Source: Planctomycetota bacterium
GTDB taxonomy: Bacteria > Planctomycetota > B15-G4 > JADJEK01
DNA: 64,000 bases
Direction: 5' to 3'
NCBI GenBank assembly: GCA_016709145.1
Contig: JADJEK010000002.1
Coordinates: 558,001 to 622,000 of the forward strand
Positions 1-9,050 of this stretch are shown here, piece by piece (positions within the stretch are counted from its first letter, which is position 1; every line of letters begins with the position of its first letter). Under the pieces are notes generated by a model. It did no database searches. It had not been told where the DNA came from and worked only from the letters and a program-made list of their open reading frames with translations. The translations under genes were made by a program, and so were the position numbers.

Positions 1-953
1 ATCGCGACCGCCGGACCGAGTCCCATGCGCCGGGGATCGCAGCCGACCGAAACGACGTCGAGCACATGGGCGAGCACGGGCCACGATCGTCGTTGCGCCT
101 GGGCTTCCGAAGCCACCAGCATCGCCGCCCCGCCGTCCGTGACTTGGCACGCGTTGCCGACAGTGACGGTGCCGAAGCGTCGATCGAACACGGGCTTCAG
201 CCGCGCGAGCTTCTCGACCGTGGCGTCGTCGCGAATCCCGTCGTCCACCGCGAACGGCTTGTCGGAGCGCGCTGGCCCGACCACCGGGACGATCTCTCCG
301 GCGAGGAACCCGGAATCACGGGCTTGCCGTGCGCGCTCCTGGCTCCGCGCCGCGAACGCGTCTTGATCTTCGCGCGAGATGGCGAACTCGCGGGCCAACA
401 CTTCGGCGGTGTCGCCCATCAGCAATCCGCTGATCGCGTCGGTCAGCGCGGCACGCAGCGACGGCTTCGGCAGCAACGTGCTCCAGCGCGCGCGCCAGAA
501 CGCCGACAGTTTGCCGAGCGTCGAGCGCTGACGCGCCACCTCGACCATCGCGCGCATGCCGGCCGGATCGAGTTGGAACGGCGCTTCCGACATCGACTCG
601 ACGCCACCGACGAGGTACGCGTGGCCCTCGTCGGCTCGCACGCGCAACAGCGCCGCATGGATCGCCTCCAGCCCCGAGGCGCAATTGCGATGCACCGTGA
701 CGGCCGGCACGCGCTGTGGGATCTGAGCGCGCAACGCCGCGACGCGAGCGAGGTTCATCGCCTCGACCGGCGGCCCCGCACAGCCGACGATGACCTCGTC
801 GAGTTCTTCACCGCTCGCGCCCGCGCGCGCCAGAGCCTCGCGCAGAACGATGCGCGCGAGTTCGTCGGCGGGAATTCCGCGCAGCATGCCGAACATGCGC
901 GCGAACGGAGTGCGCACCGCGGAGCAGATCGCGAGCGGTGCGCGCGCGTTCAC
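1..953 (-). CDS. Thiolase (acetyl-CoA acetyltransferase family), 3' end outside window
   Basis: This gene encodes a thiolase, which joins or cleaves acyl-CoA thioesters. The reverse strand reads from a GTG at 953 through AVRTPFAR, a typical thiolase N-terminus, then VHRNCASGLEAI with the acyl-accepting Cys, GGVESMS, and DDGIRDD, ending near RRMGLGP before the left edge. About 317 codons are present and some 70 C-terminal residues, with the His and second Cys of the active site, should lie outside. The GTG start overlaps the hpt stop as GTGA, so the two are probably co-translated. Whether it serves beta-oxidation or biosynthesis cannot be told from this fragment. Confidence 0.88.
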   Translation of the reverse strand, partial: MNARAPLAICSAVRTPFARMFGMLRGIPADELARIVLREALARAGASGEELDEVIVGCAGPPVEAMNLARVAALRAQIPQRVPAVTVHRNCASGLEAIHAALLRVRADEGHAYLVGGVESMSEAPFQLDPAGMRAMVEVARQRSTLGKLSAFWRARWSTLLPKPSLRAALTDAISGLLMGDTAEVLAREFAISREDQDAFAARSQERARQARDSGFLAGEIVPVVGPARSDKPFAVDDGIRDDATVEKLARLKPVFDRRFGTVTVGNACQVTDGGAAMLVASEAQAQRRSWPVLAHVLDVVSVGCDPRRMGLGPAVA

Positions 954-1492
954 GTGCCGTCCTCGCCGGGCGACAACACGGCGATGTAGGGCAAGTTGCG
1001 GTAGTGCTCGGCGTAATCGAGCCCGTAGCCGACGATGAACACGTTCGGGATCTCGAACGCGCGGTAGTCCGCTTCGAGTTCGACGGCGCGCTCGACCTTC
1101 TTGTCGACCAGCACGCACGTCTTCACCGACGCCGGCAACTGCAGTTCGATCTCACGGCGGATCGTGTGCAGCGTGCGCCCCGAGTCGAGGATGTCGTCGA
1201 CGATCAGGACGTGACGACCTTCGAACGCGCCCTCGACGGCCGACAATTGCACGATGCCGCTCGACACCGTTCGATTGCCGTAGGACGACGCGCGCAGGAA
1301 ATCGAGCCGCAGCGGGATCTGCACGTGGCGCAGCAGATCGGCGAGGAAGAACACGCTGCCCTTCAAGACACCGAGCACCGTCAGCGCTTTGCCGCGGTAG
1401 TCGGCCTCGATGCGTCGCCCGAGGGCGCCGACGCGTTCTTGGATCGCCGCCGCATCCAGCAAGGTCTCGATGCGGTCGTTCGGATGCACCAT
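950..1492 (-). CDS. hpt: Hypoxanthine phosphoribosyltransferase
   Basis: A 180-residue purine-salvage enzyme that transfers phosphoribosyl from PRPP to hypoxanthine or guanine to give IMP or GMP in the cytoplasm. The type I PRPP-binding loop is clear at about residues 95-108 (VLIVDDILDSGRTL). VLKGSVFFLADLLR and IPNVFIVGYGLDYAEHYRNLP are also typical of Hpt. Length matches the family. The ATG is preceded by GAGGGA at suitable spacing. The stop overlaps the start of the downstream thiolase gene by GTGA, an unusual partner for hpt. Upstream and co-directional lies the acidic zinc-ribbon gene. Confidence 0.95.
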   Translation of the reverse strand: MVHPNDRIETLLDAAAIQERVGALGRRIEADYRGKALTVLGVLKGSVFFLADLLRHVQIPLRLDFLRASSYGNRTVSSGIVQLSAVEGAFEGRHVLIVDDILDSGRTLHTIRREIELQLPASVKTCVLVDKKVERAVELEADYRAFEIPNVFIVGYGLDYAEHYRNLPYIAVLSPGEDGT

Positions 1493-1639
1493 GGATCGGT
1501 CCCTCGTGGCCGGTCGTCCGGATCGGACGAGGCGCGGATTGTAGGAACCGATCGTGGATTCCGACCGTGGCTCGGAACGGAACGATGTCGACCGGGCTCG
1601 GTCGACCGCGCTGGTCAGCAGGCTTCGGAGCCGACGCGA

Positions 1640-2011
<372 letters not shown>

Positions 2012-2330
2012 GGACGCTGGCTCCGCGAAGGTGGTTCGAGCGTGGATGAGAGCGGACACACCGCACCGCCCACCAGCGGCGGTCTACGTTTCATGCGTGT
2101 CCTGCCCACGAACGATCCGAGGACCGGACGTGGGACGCGCCCTTCTACCGTGGGCCGAAAGGCTGTCAAGCGGCGGAGCGGCACTGCGCTCCGCCCTCGA
2201 TGTGCGGTCCCTTGCAAGAGTCGAGCCAGCTCGCGCTTGCCATCGGCGAGGTCCGGCGCTGATCTAGTGGCTCCTCGATCCGATCGACCCACGCGGGTTG
2301 GTCGCAATCGCACCTCGTGCGGGAGGCGGC
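2012..2330. other. Intergenic region between divergent genes
   Basis: This stretch separates the minus-strand zinc-ribbon gene from the plus-strand histidine kinase and must hold both promoters. I see no convincing conserved ORF, RNA or repeat in it, and no promoter element clear enough to name. Confidence 0.5.
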
Positions 2331-3806
2331 ATGGACGATCCGGTGCTCGGCCAGCTGTGCGAACAAATGCCGCTGCTGTTCGTCGACGAACGCACCGTGA
2401 TCGTGAGTGCCGGTTCGGGCGTCGCTCAGATGCTGGCCGTTCCGGCGCACGAGCTCGTCGGCCAGCGCCTCGACCACGTCCTCCCACCGATCGAAGGATC
2501 GGCTCCGCTGCGTGGCCTCGCCACGGGTGGCGAACGACGCTTCCATCCGACACCCGTCGCGGTGCAACTCGGGACCGGCGTTGCCCAGGGAATCCTGCTG
2601 CGCGATGACACTGCGCTCGAGCGCGCACGTGCGGAATGCGTACACCTGAACAAGTTGGCGGCGGCCGGCCGCTTGGTGTCGAGCATCGTCCACGAGATCA
2701 ACAACCCGCTGTCCGGCATCATCGGCTACTCGCAGTTGTTGCTCGTGCGCGACGTCGACCCCGACCTGCGCGGATCCATCGAGAAGATCTACTCCGAGTC
2801 GCTGCGCGCCAGTCGCATCGTGCGCAACTTGCTCGACTTCGCACGTCGCCGGCAACCCGCACGTGGACGCGTGCGCCTCGGCCAAGTGATCCGCAAGGCG
2901 CTGGAACTGAAGAGCCACGATCTGCGCATGCACAACGTGTCGGTGCACCTCGACCTCTCCGAGCAGTTGCCGACGGTGAACGGCGACCCGCACCAACTGT
3001 TGCAGGTGTTCGTGAACTTGATCACGAACGCCGAGCACGCCATGTACGCGGCCGACCGCGGTGGACGCATCGACATCGAGGCACAGTGCGCCGGGCCGCT
3101 CGTCAGCATGGTCGTGCGCGACACCGGCCCCGGAATCCCCGCGGAATTGCGCGACCGTGTGTTCGAACCGTTCTTCACGACCAAAGGCGAAGGTCAGGGC
3201 ACAGGACTCGGCCTCACGCTCGCACGGGACTTGCTCGCGCACTACGGCGCGACCCTCGCGTTGCTGAACGATGGCCGCCCGGGCGCTGCGTTCCAACTGA
3301 CGTTCGGCGCCAGCGACGACGAGGTCATCGACGCACCCGTGGATGCACCGCAACGACGTCGCGTCCGCATCCGCGGCCGTCGGTTCGTCGTCGTCGAAGA
3401 CGATCCGGTGTTCCGCGCGATGATGGTCGAAGCGCTCGAGCGGCACGACAACCACGTCCACCCGTTCGACCGCAGCGAGCCGGCTCTGCGCTTCCTCCGC
3501 ACGCACGGCGTCGACGCCATCGTCTCGGACCTCCATCGGCCGGGCCTGAACGGCCTCGAATTCCGTGAGGAGGTGAAAGGCATCGACGCACAACTCGCCG
3601 AGCGCATCGTGTTCCTGACCGGCGACATGTTGAACGAGGACCTCCAGGCTCTCGCGCAACGCGGCGACGTCGAGGTGTTGGCGAAGCCCGTCCTGCTGTC
3701 GACCCTGTTCGACGCGCTCGATCGCGTGCTCACCGCCAGCCAGGGCCGTCAGCGCACGCTGTTCTCCCCCGACGGCCCGGCACCCGGCTTCCAAACTTCG
3801 TTGTGA
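2331..3806 (+). CDS. Hybrid sensor histidine kinase with C-terminal receiver domain
   Basis: A 491-residue cytoplasmic two-component protein. Residues 1-95 look PAS-like. The dimerisation/phosphoacceptor helix carries His121 in SSIVHEINNPLSG. The ATPase domain has its N-box near 230-238 (NLITNAEHAM), G1 at 264-270 (DTGPGIP), and GTGLGL near 290. After a basic linker, a receiver domain spans about 350-470, with acidic pocket VVEDDP, phosphoacceptor Asp400 in IVSDLHRP, and Lys452 in LAKPV. No membrane segment is visible. The ATG at 2331 has GGGAGG just upstream; a TTG at 2298 would add 11 residues. The cvpA-like gene follows after 10 bases. Confidence 0.9.
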   Translation: MDDPVLGQLCEQMPLLFVDERTVIVSAGSGVAQMLAVPAHELVGQRLDHVLPPIEGSAPLRGLATGGERRFHPTPVAVQLGTGVAQGILLRDDTALERARAECVHLNKLAAAGRLVSSIVHEINNPLSGIIGYSQLLLVRDVDPDLRGSIEKIYSESLRASRIVRNLLDFARRRQPARGRVRLGQVIRKALELKSHDLRMHNVSVHLDLSEQLPTVNGDPHQLLQVFVNLITNAEHAMYAADRGGRIDIEAQCAGPLVSMVVRDTGPGIPAELRDRVFEPFFTTKGEGQGTGLGLTLARDLLAHYGATLALLNDGRPGAAFQLTFGASDDEVIDAPVDAPQRRRVRIRGRRFVVVEDDPVFRAMMVEALERHDNHVHPFDRSEPALRFLRTHGVDAIVSDLHRPGLNGLEFREEVKGIDAQLAERIVFLTGDMLNEDLQALAQRGDVEVLAKPVLLSTLFDALDRVLTASQGRQRTLFSPDGPAPGFQTSL

Positions 3807-3816
3807 GCTCGACCCG

Positions 3817-4428
3817 ATGACCACTGCACTGCTCCTGGTCGCCGAGTCGACCCTGGCCCTGCCGCGCCTCGATCAACTCACCGGCGTCGACTGGTGCGCG
3901 ATCGTGATCGTCGCGTGGTTCGTCGTGCTCGGCATCGCACGCGGATTCGTCCGCGAGCTGCTGCGCTTGTGCGCCTGGATCGGTGGGCTCTGGCTCGGTC
4001 GGCGCTACGAAGGCGATCTCGCTCCGCACCTGCGCGAGTCCATGAACGGACTGCAGCCGCCGCTCGATTCGGTGGTCGCGTACTTCCTGATCGTCGGCGC
4101 GGTGCTGATCGTCTGTTGGTTCGTGCTGCGGTTGTTCCAGAAGGGCCTGAAGCGCCTGCAACTGCAGAGCTACGACCGTCTGTTCGGCGCCGTGATCGGG
4201 GCGACCAAGGGCTTGCTCCTGGTCGCGTTCGCCGTGCTCGCGTTGTCGCACTTGCCCGGATTCGGGTCTGCGAAAGCCGCGGTCAAGAAGAGCGAAGCCG
4301 CGCGCTTCACCGAAGCTTTGGTGAAGCACGTCGAGCCCTTGTTCCCGGCTTCGGTCCGCGAAGACTTCCGTGCGTTCCTCGAGCCGGGCAGCGCGACGAT
4401 CCCGTCGCCACCCTCCGAGACGAAATGA
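3817..4428 (+). CDS. CvpA family membrane protein
   Basis: A 203-residue integral membrane protein with four predicted membrane segments: about residues 24-45 (WCAIVIVAWFVVLGIARG), 48-62, 84-107 and 128-145. The opening VDWCAIVIV...GIARGFVRELLRL matches the CvpA/colicin V production family, whose members act in envelope homeostasis by an unknown mechanism. The C-terminal 50 residues are polar and probably cytoplasmic. It follows the hybrid kinase by 10 bases and is probably in the same transcript. It is convergent with the haem lipoprotein gene, leaving only about 34 bases between stops. Confidence 0.85.
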   Translation: MTTALLLVAESTLALPRLDQLTGVDWCAIVIVAWFVVLGIARGFVRELLRLCAWIGGLWLGRRYEGDLAPHLRESMNGLQPPLDSVVAYFLIVGAVLIVCWFVLRLFQKGLKRLQLQSYDRLFGAVIGATKGLLLVAFAVLALSHLPGFGSAKAAVKKSEAARFTEALVKHVEPLFPASVREDFRAFLEPGSATIPSPPSETK

Positions 4429-4462
4429 CCGCGTTCGCGAGGCGTCGACCGTTCCGTCGCCG

Positions 4463-6838
4463 TCAGTTCGGCGTCGGCGGACTCGCCATGGGCGGCGGCG
4501 CGAGGTAGTCGAGCATGCCCTCGCGTTCGGCGCGCAGGTCGCCGAGCATCTGCTCGAACTGGTGGGCCAGACGATCGCGCGTCTCCTGGGCGCCTTGCAG
4601 CACCGCGATCGCGTCGTCGATGCGACCGAGCACTCGCAGGGCCTCGGCCTTCTGGCGGAAGTACGCGGGCTCGCGCGCCCCGAATTCCTCGATGCACCAG
4701 TCGGCGAGTTCGAGCGCGGCCTCGGCATTGCGCGATTCCACGGCTCGCGCGTGCAGCAAGATCTCGATCGATTCCCGCAGGATGAGCATCAACTTGGCGT
4801 CGCCCGGCCGCTTCCTGACCTTGCCCGCATCGCCCGTCGGCGGAGTCACTGGCTGCGTTCCACCGGCGGCAGGAGCCGCGTTGGCCGCGGTCTCCTCGTC
4901 TTGGAGTTCCGCCAACAACTCGAGCGCCTCTTCGGACCGGCCCGCCGCGTCGAGCGCGCGCGCCTTACCGACGCGCAAGCGCAGCGCCTCCGGGAACAAC
5001 GACAGTCCCCGCTCCGCGACCTCGATCGCGCGCTCCGGCTGGCCCAGGCGGTTGTAGACGTCGAGCAACGCGACGTACGGCTGCGGCTTCGACGAATCGG
5101 TGCCGATGCGTTCGGTGAGTTCACCGGCGACGCGTCCGTAGACGCCACGGATCACGGCTTCGTTCGGGTCGATCGGTGGGCACGAGGCCCGCGGCACGTA
5201 CGTGTCACGGCGGAATCCCGGCGAGTGCTGGCTGTTGTGGCAATCCTCGCACTTCATTTCGTCGGCGATGCCGATGATCGTCCCGGGATCGATGAACCCC
5301 GAGCCGCGAGCGTGCGCACTGCCCGGTCCGTGGCAGTTCTCGCACTGGACGTTCTCATGGCCCGCGACCTGGTCGGGTCGATCGAACCCGTTCGGTCCGA
5401 GCCAAGCGACGGTGTGACAGCCGATGCACTCGACGTCCTGCGTCGCCTCCTCGCGGATCATCGTGTCCCAAGCGTGCCCGTGCGGCGTGTTGCGCCAGAA
5501 CTCGGCCTGCGCGACGTGACACCCGACGCAGGCTTCCGCCTTCACGTAGAACGGCTCGTTCGGCTTGCGCTGGATCGACAAGCTGGGTTTGAACGCCTGC
5601 CCGGCGTAGACCCTCGTCAGACCGCGGCGATAGCCGCGCACGAACTCGTGCATCTCGGGATCATCGGCGTGCGCTCGTCCGTCGAGGCTCACGCTGCGCT
5701 GGATGAAGTACGAAGACGTGTCGCCCGCGGAGGTCGTGATCAGTCCCTCCTGTTCGGCGAGGTACAGCTTCAGCTTCTCCAGACGCGTCGCGAGTTCAGG
5801 GCTGCGCGACCGCACCACGTCGACGTCGTCGGTCCCGAATTGCTTGACGATGTCCTCGAGGAACTTCCGCTGCGTCGGGATCAACTCGCGCGCGCGTTCG
5901 AGCGGAGTGCGGTCGGAGAACAGCAGATCCCCGTTCTTCACTTGGAAGTCGACCACGCCGATGTTCGTGCCGTTGATCGGCGACGTCAGCACCAGCGTGC
6001 TGCCTTGGACCGTGTACGTCGCGCGCTGCGCGATCGGCGCGTGCGTACCGACCACGCAGTCGATGCCCTCGACCTTCGCGGTCAGGTCCTGTTGGACCTT
6101 CTGCGGCAGGTGGGCCAACACGACCACGAAGTGGGCCTGCTGGCGCAATCGCGGCACCCACGTCGCCGCGGCTTCGATCGGATCGTCGATCTTGACCTGG
6201 CGATCCTCGAACAACTCCTCCATGTTCACGAGCTTCTTGCTGTTCGCTTTGACTTGCCGCGAGCCCTTCTCGTTCATGTCGCTGATCAGGGGGTGCAGTT
6301 CCTGCGCGACCAGGCCGAGCACGGCCACGCGCAGCCCGTCGAAGTCGACGATCTTGTACGGCGGGAACAGCGTGTCGCCGGTCTTGCGATCGCGCGCGTT
6401 CGCCGCGATGACCGGCAAGTTCGTCGCCTTGACCAGGTCGAGGAAGTACTGACTGCCGAGCTTCAGTTCGAGGTCGCCGAACACCATCGCGTCGAGACCG
6501 GTGCGGACGAACGCCTGCGCGATCGCTTCGGCCTTCGCCTTGGCTTGGCGTGCGAGCGGCGCGCTGTCGATGTGCTCGGACACCAACGAGTTGCCGGCGT
6601 CGAGCACGAGCACCGCGGCGTTGTCACGGCGCAGTTCCTTCAGCAAGGTCGCACGTCGCGGGAAGCCGCCGACCGTGCGGTTGTTGCATGAGCACGGCTC
6701 GATGTTGCCGAGGTTGCTCTCGCTGTGGACCAGCGTGAACTTCCGATCCCCGGTGAGGGGCTTCGGGCCGGAGTCGCGCGAGCACGACACCAGCGACGCA
6801 CAGATCCCGACGACGATCGCGCTTCGAATCCAGTTCAC
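4463..6838 (-). CDS. Lipoprotein fusing a 5'-nucleotidase-like phosphoesterase, a tetrahaem cytochrome module and TPRs
   Basis: A 791-residue secreted lipoprotein. The signal peptide ends in lipobox LVSC (Cys19). Residues 33-340 form a metallophosphatase-like domain (NIEPCSCNN...GGFPRR, LVLDAGNS, MVFGDLEL, CVVGTHAP), although several usual metal ligands are not obvious. Four CxxCH haem sites follow at about 437, 471, 499 and 530, as in cytochrome c554-type proteins. TPR-like repeats occupy about 585-790. Family knowledge suggests a periplasmic redox or nucleotide-processing role; the substrate is unknown. The GTG start at 6838 has GGAGGAG six bases upstream; the upstream ATG at 6895 lacks this and would hide the signal peptide. 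Confidence 0.85.
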   Translation of the reverse strand: MNWIRSAIVVGICASLVSCSRDSGPKPLTGDRKFTLVHSESNLGNIEPCSCNNRTVGGFPRRATLLKELRRDNAAVLVLDAGNSLVSEHIDSAPLARQAKAKAEAIAQAFVRTGLDAMVFGDLELKLGSQYFLDLVKATNLPVIAANARDRKTGDTLFPPYKIVDFDGLRVAVLGLVAQELHPLISDMNEKGSRQVKANSKKLVNMEELFEDRQVKIDDPIEAAATWVPRLRQQAHFVVVLAHLPQKVQQDLTAKVEGIDCVVGTHAPIAQRATYTVQGSTLVLTSPINGTNIGVVDFQVKNGDLLFSDRTPLERARELIPTQRKFLEDIVKQFGTDDVDVVRSRSPELATRLEKLKLYLAEQEGLITTSAGDTSSYFIQRSVSLDGRAHADDPEMHEFVRGYRRGLTRVYAGQAFKPSLSIQRKPNEPFYVKAEACVGCHVAQAEFWRNTPHGHAWDTMIREEATQDVECIGCHTVAWLGPNGFDRPDQVAGHENVQCENCHGPGSAHARGSGFIDPGTIIGIADEMKCEDCHNSQHSPGFRRDTYVPRASCPPIDPNEAVIRGVYGRVAGELTERIGTDSSKPQPYVALLDVYNRLGQPERAIEVAERGLSLFPEALRLRVGKARALDAAGRSEEALELLAELQDEETAANAAPAAGGTQPVTPPTGDAGKVRKRPGDAKLMLILRESIEILLHARAVESRNAEAALELADWCIEEFGAREPAYFRQKAEALRVLGRIDDAIAVLQGAQETRDRLAHQFEQMLGDLRAEREGMLDYLAPPPMASPPTPN

Positions 6839-6907
6839 GAGCGTCTCCTCCAGCGAAACGGGCGCGCGGCAATCCTCACCATGCGCCGGTCGCATGCTAC
6901 GCGAGCG

Positions 6908-7576
6908 TCAGGACGTTGCGGCAGCCGCGACGAACGCGATCGTCGCTTCGCCGTCGACCTGGGACAAGCGCAGGGTGTACACGGTCCCAGCCAGGACCCT
7001 TTCGGCAACTTCGACCATCCGACTTCCGGCTTCGGCGTGAGTATCCCCGGCAGGGGCCGGAACGAACCCGGAGAGGACCATCTCGAACACGACGCCCGGC
7101 GGAAGGCCGCCGTTCAGCCGCATGCGGAGGCGCGTCGGGTAGCGGTCCTTGTGCCGCGCATGCTCGAGCATGCCCAACAGAGCGCACAAGATCGCGATGC
7201 GGACGCGCCCCGCACTCGCGCCGGGCATCGTCGCGCGGGACGAACCGTCGGGCACCTCGATCTGCGTCTGACGCGCTCGCAATCGGACGTGGATCAGAGG
7301 CACGATCGCACGCACTTCCGACTCCCACGGAGTCGGGTACGGCAGGGCTTCGGTGAACGCGAAGCAAGCCCGGAACGCGTCGACCACGTCGCGGCATTTC
7401 TGCGCGGGCGACTGCAGCAACGTCAGGGGATCACGACCGGGCCGCGGACTCACCCCGCCCATCTCGCGGATCTGGATCTGCCCGTCGATGACGGTCAGAA
7501 GATTCGCGACTTCGTGAATCACGCCGCTGCTGACACAGCCAGCGGCGAGCAGCTTGCCCTCGGAGAGTGCGTCCAT
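6908..7576 (-). CDS. Degenerate histidine-kinase-like protein with intact H-box
   Basis: A 222-residue protein whose N-terminus resembles a HisKA helix. His21 in GVIHEVANLLTVIDG aligns with the H-box of the hybrid kinase at 2.3 kb (SIVHEINNPLSG). The rest has the length of an ATPase domain, but the N-box is replaced by LCALLGMLEHARH, and I see no DxGxG or GxGLGL box. It may be a phosphotransfer protein or a pseudo-kinase. The ATG at 7576 was chosen because a longer frame would run into the tRNA-Val gene. It lies between that tRNA and the haem lipoprotein gene on the same strand. Confidence 0.6.
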   Translation of the reverse strand: MDALSEGKLLAAGCVSSGVIHEVANLLTVIDGQIQIREMGGVSPRPGRDPLTLLQSPAQKCRDVVDAFRACFAFTEALPYPTPWESEVRAIVPLIHVRLRARQTQIEVPDGSSRATMPGASAGRVRIAILCALLGMLEHARHKDRYPTRLRMRLNGGLPPGVVFEMVLSGFVPAPAGDTHAEAGSRMVEVAERVLAGTVYTLRLSQVDGEATIAFVAAAATS

Positions 7577-7711
7577 CGTCGTCGTGGTTTCTTCAGGCCC
7601 CAGGGGCCCCCGCGCGGCCGAGCATCGTCGGCCTACGTCGTGCGGGTCTCGCGCGTCGCGTGCCGTGGCGCATTGCGGCACGCCGCGCTCGCCGCACTGC
7701 TCGATCGGACG

Positions 7712-7787
7712 TGGTGGGCCGTAGTGGATTTGAACCACTGACTTCCACCGTGTGAGGATGGCACTCTAGCCGCTGAGTTAACGGCCC
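7712..7787 (-). tRNA. tRNA-Val (anticodon CAC)
   Basis: The reverse strand folds into a full cloverleaf of 76 bases: acceptor GGGCCGT/ACGGCCC, D-stem ACTC/GAGT, anticodon stem CCATC/GGTGG with loop CTCACAC (anticodon CAC, reading GUG), a five-base variable loop, and T-stem AGTGG/CCACT with loop TTCAAAT. Discriminator A and CCA are encoded. It lies 44 bases downstream of tRNA-Leu, so both are probably cut from one precursor. Confidence 0.95.
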
Positions 7788-7831
7788 ACGTCCGCCGCAA
7801 AAGGCCGGGCACACTACCAGTCGAATCGGAT

Positions 7832-7919
<88 letters not shown>

Positions 7920-7984
7920 CGCTCGACCGGGGAGGCGAGGATAGCGACCGTCCGCGTCCATGGAACGGTCTCGCACGGATTGCA

Positions 7985-9016
7985 TCAACCGTTCGCCGCG
8001 GGGACCGCGAACTGGCTGCGCCACGGCCGTTCGTAGGCGCCCTGCGCGAGCTGCGAACACAGTTCCGGATACGACATCCCGGCCGTCGCCGCGGACTTCG
8101 GCAGCAACGAGAGCGGCGTCATGCCCGGAAGGATGTTGAGTTCGAGGAACACCGGGTCGCCGTGCGCGGGAACGATGAAGTCCGAGCGCGACATCGAGCG
8201 ACAACAGAACGCATCGTGGAGCAGCAACGACGCGTGTTGGACCGCTCGCGTCGCGGCGGCGTCGATCCGGGCCGGGCAGATCTCGTCGCTGTGTCCGGCC
8301 GTGTACTTCGCCTGATAGTCGAAGAACTCGTGAGCCTTCGGCACGATCTCGACGACCGGCAATGCGCGCGCGCCAGCACCGGCGTCGCCGATCACGGGGC
8401 ACGAGACTTCGATGCCCGCGATGCCCTGCTCGACGACGATGCAGTCGTCGTGTTCGAGCGCTGCCGCGACCGCGCGCTCCAGCGCTGCCGCGTCGGCCAC
8501 GCGCGTCACGCCGACGCTCGAGCCGGAACGCGACGGTTTCACGAACGCGGGGAACTCGAGCCGCGCGGCTCCGTCGACGACGCGGGCCGCGGCCTGCGCG
8601 TCGCGCACGTTGCGGGCCGCAACGCCGGGGGCGAGCCTGATGCCGTACGACTGCGCGATGCGCCGAGTCAGGTCCTTGTCCATCGCCAGCGCGGCCGCCG
8701 CGACGCCCGAACCCACGTAGCGCAGGCCAGCGCACTCGAGCAGTCCCTGGAACGTGCCGTCTTCGCCGAACGCGCCGTGCAGCGCGGGGAACACGACGTC
8801 CGCGCTCGAGCGCAGCAACGGCAGCGCGCGCTCGAGTTCGACGGCGGGCCCGCCGTCGAACGTGAACCGACCATCACGCCCGATCTCGACGCCGATCGCG
8901 ACGTGCCCCGCCTCGCGCAAGGCGGCCAACACGGAGCGTCCCGACAACAGGCTGATCTCGCGCTCCGACGATGGTCCGCCGCAGCAGACCGCGACTCGCG
9001 CCTTGCTCCGACTCAT
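7985..9016 (-). CDS. ddl: D-alanine--D-alanine ligase
   Basis: A 343-residue ATP-grasp enzyme that makes the D-Ala-D-Ala dipeptide for peptidoglycan. Diagnostic segments are VAVCCGGPSSEREISLLSG (residues 8-26), VFPALHGAFGEDGTFQG (about 74-90), FPAFVKPSRSGSSVGV, and the C-terminal metal/ATP site FLELNILPGMT. The family more usually has ExNTxPGMT, so the I here is a mild variant. Its presence argues that the organism makes classical peptidoglycan. It lies 34 bases downstream of the UDP-sugar pyrophosphorylase gene and upstream of two tRNAs. Confidence 0.95.
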   Translation of the reverse strand: MSRSKARVAVCCGGPSSEREISLLSGRSVLAALREAGHVAIGVEIGRDGRFTFDGGPAVELERALPLLRSSADVVFPALHGAFGEDGTFQGLLECAGLRYVGSGVAAAALAMDKDLTRRIAQSYGIRLAPGVAARNVRDAQAAARVVDGAARLEFPAFVKPSRSGSSVGVTRVADAAALERAVAAALEHDDCIVVEQGIAGIEVSCPVIGDAGAGARALPVVEIVPKAHEFFDYQAKYTAGHSDEICPARIDAAATRAVQHASLLLHDAFCCRSMSRSDFIVPAHGDPVFLELNILPGMTPLSLLPKSAATAGMSYPELCSQLAQGAYERPWRSQFAVPAANG

Positions 9017-9050
9017 GAGCCCGCTCCCGTTCGTGCGCCGCGGCGCAGCC

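Noticed and set aside
7577..7738. N-terminal extension of the kinase-like protein
   Set aside because: It would overlap the tRNA-Val gene and adds residues without motif.
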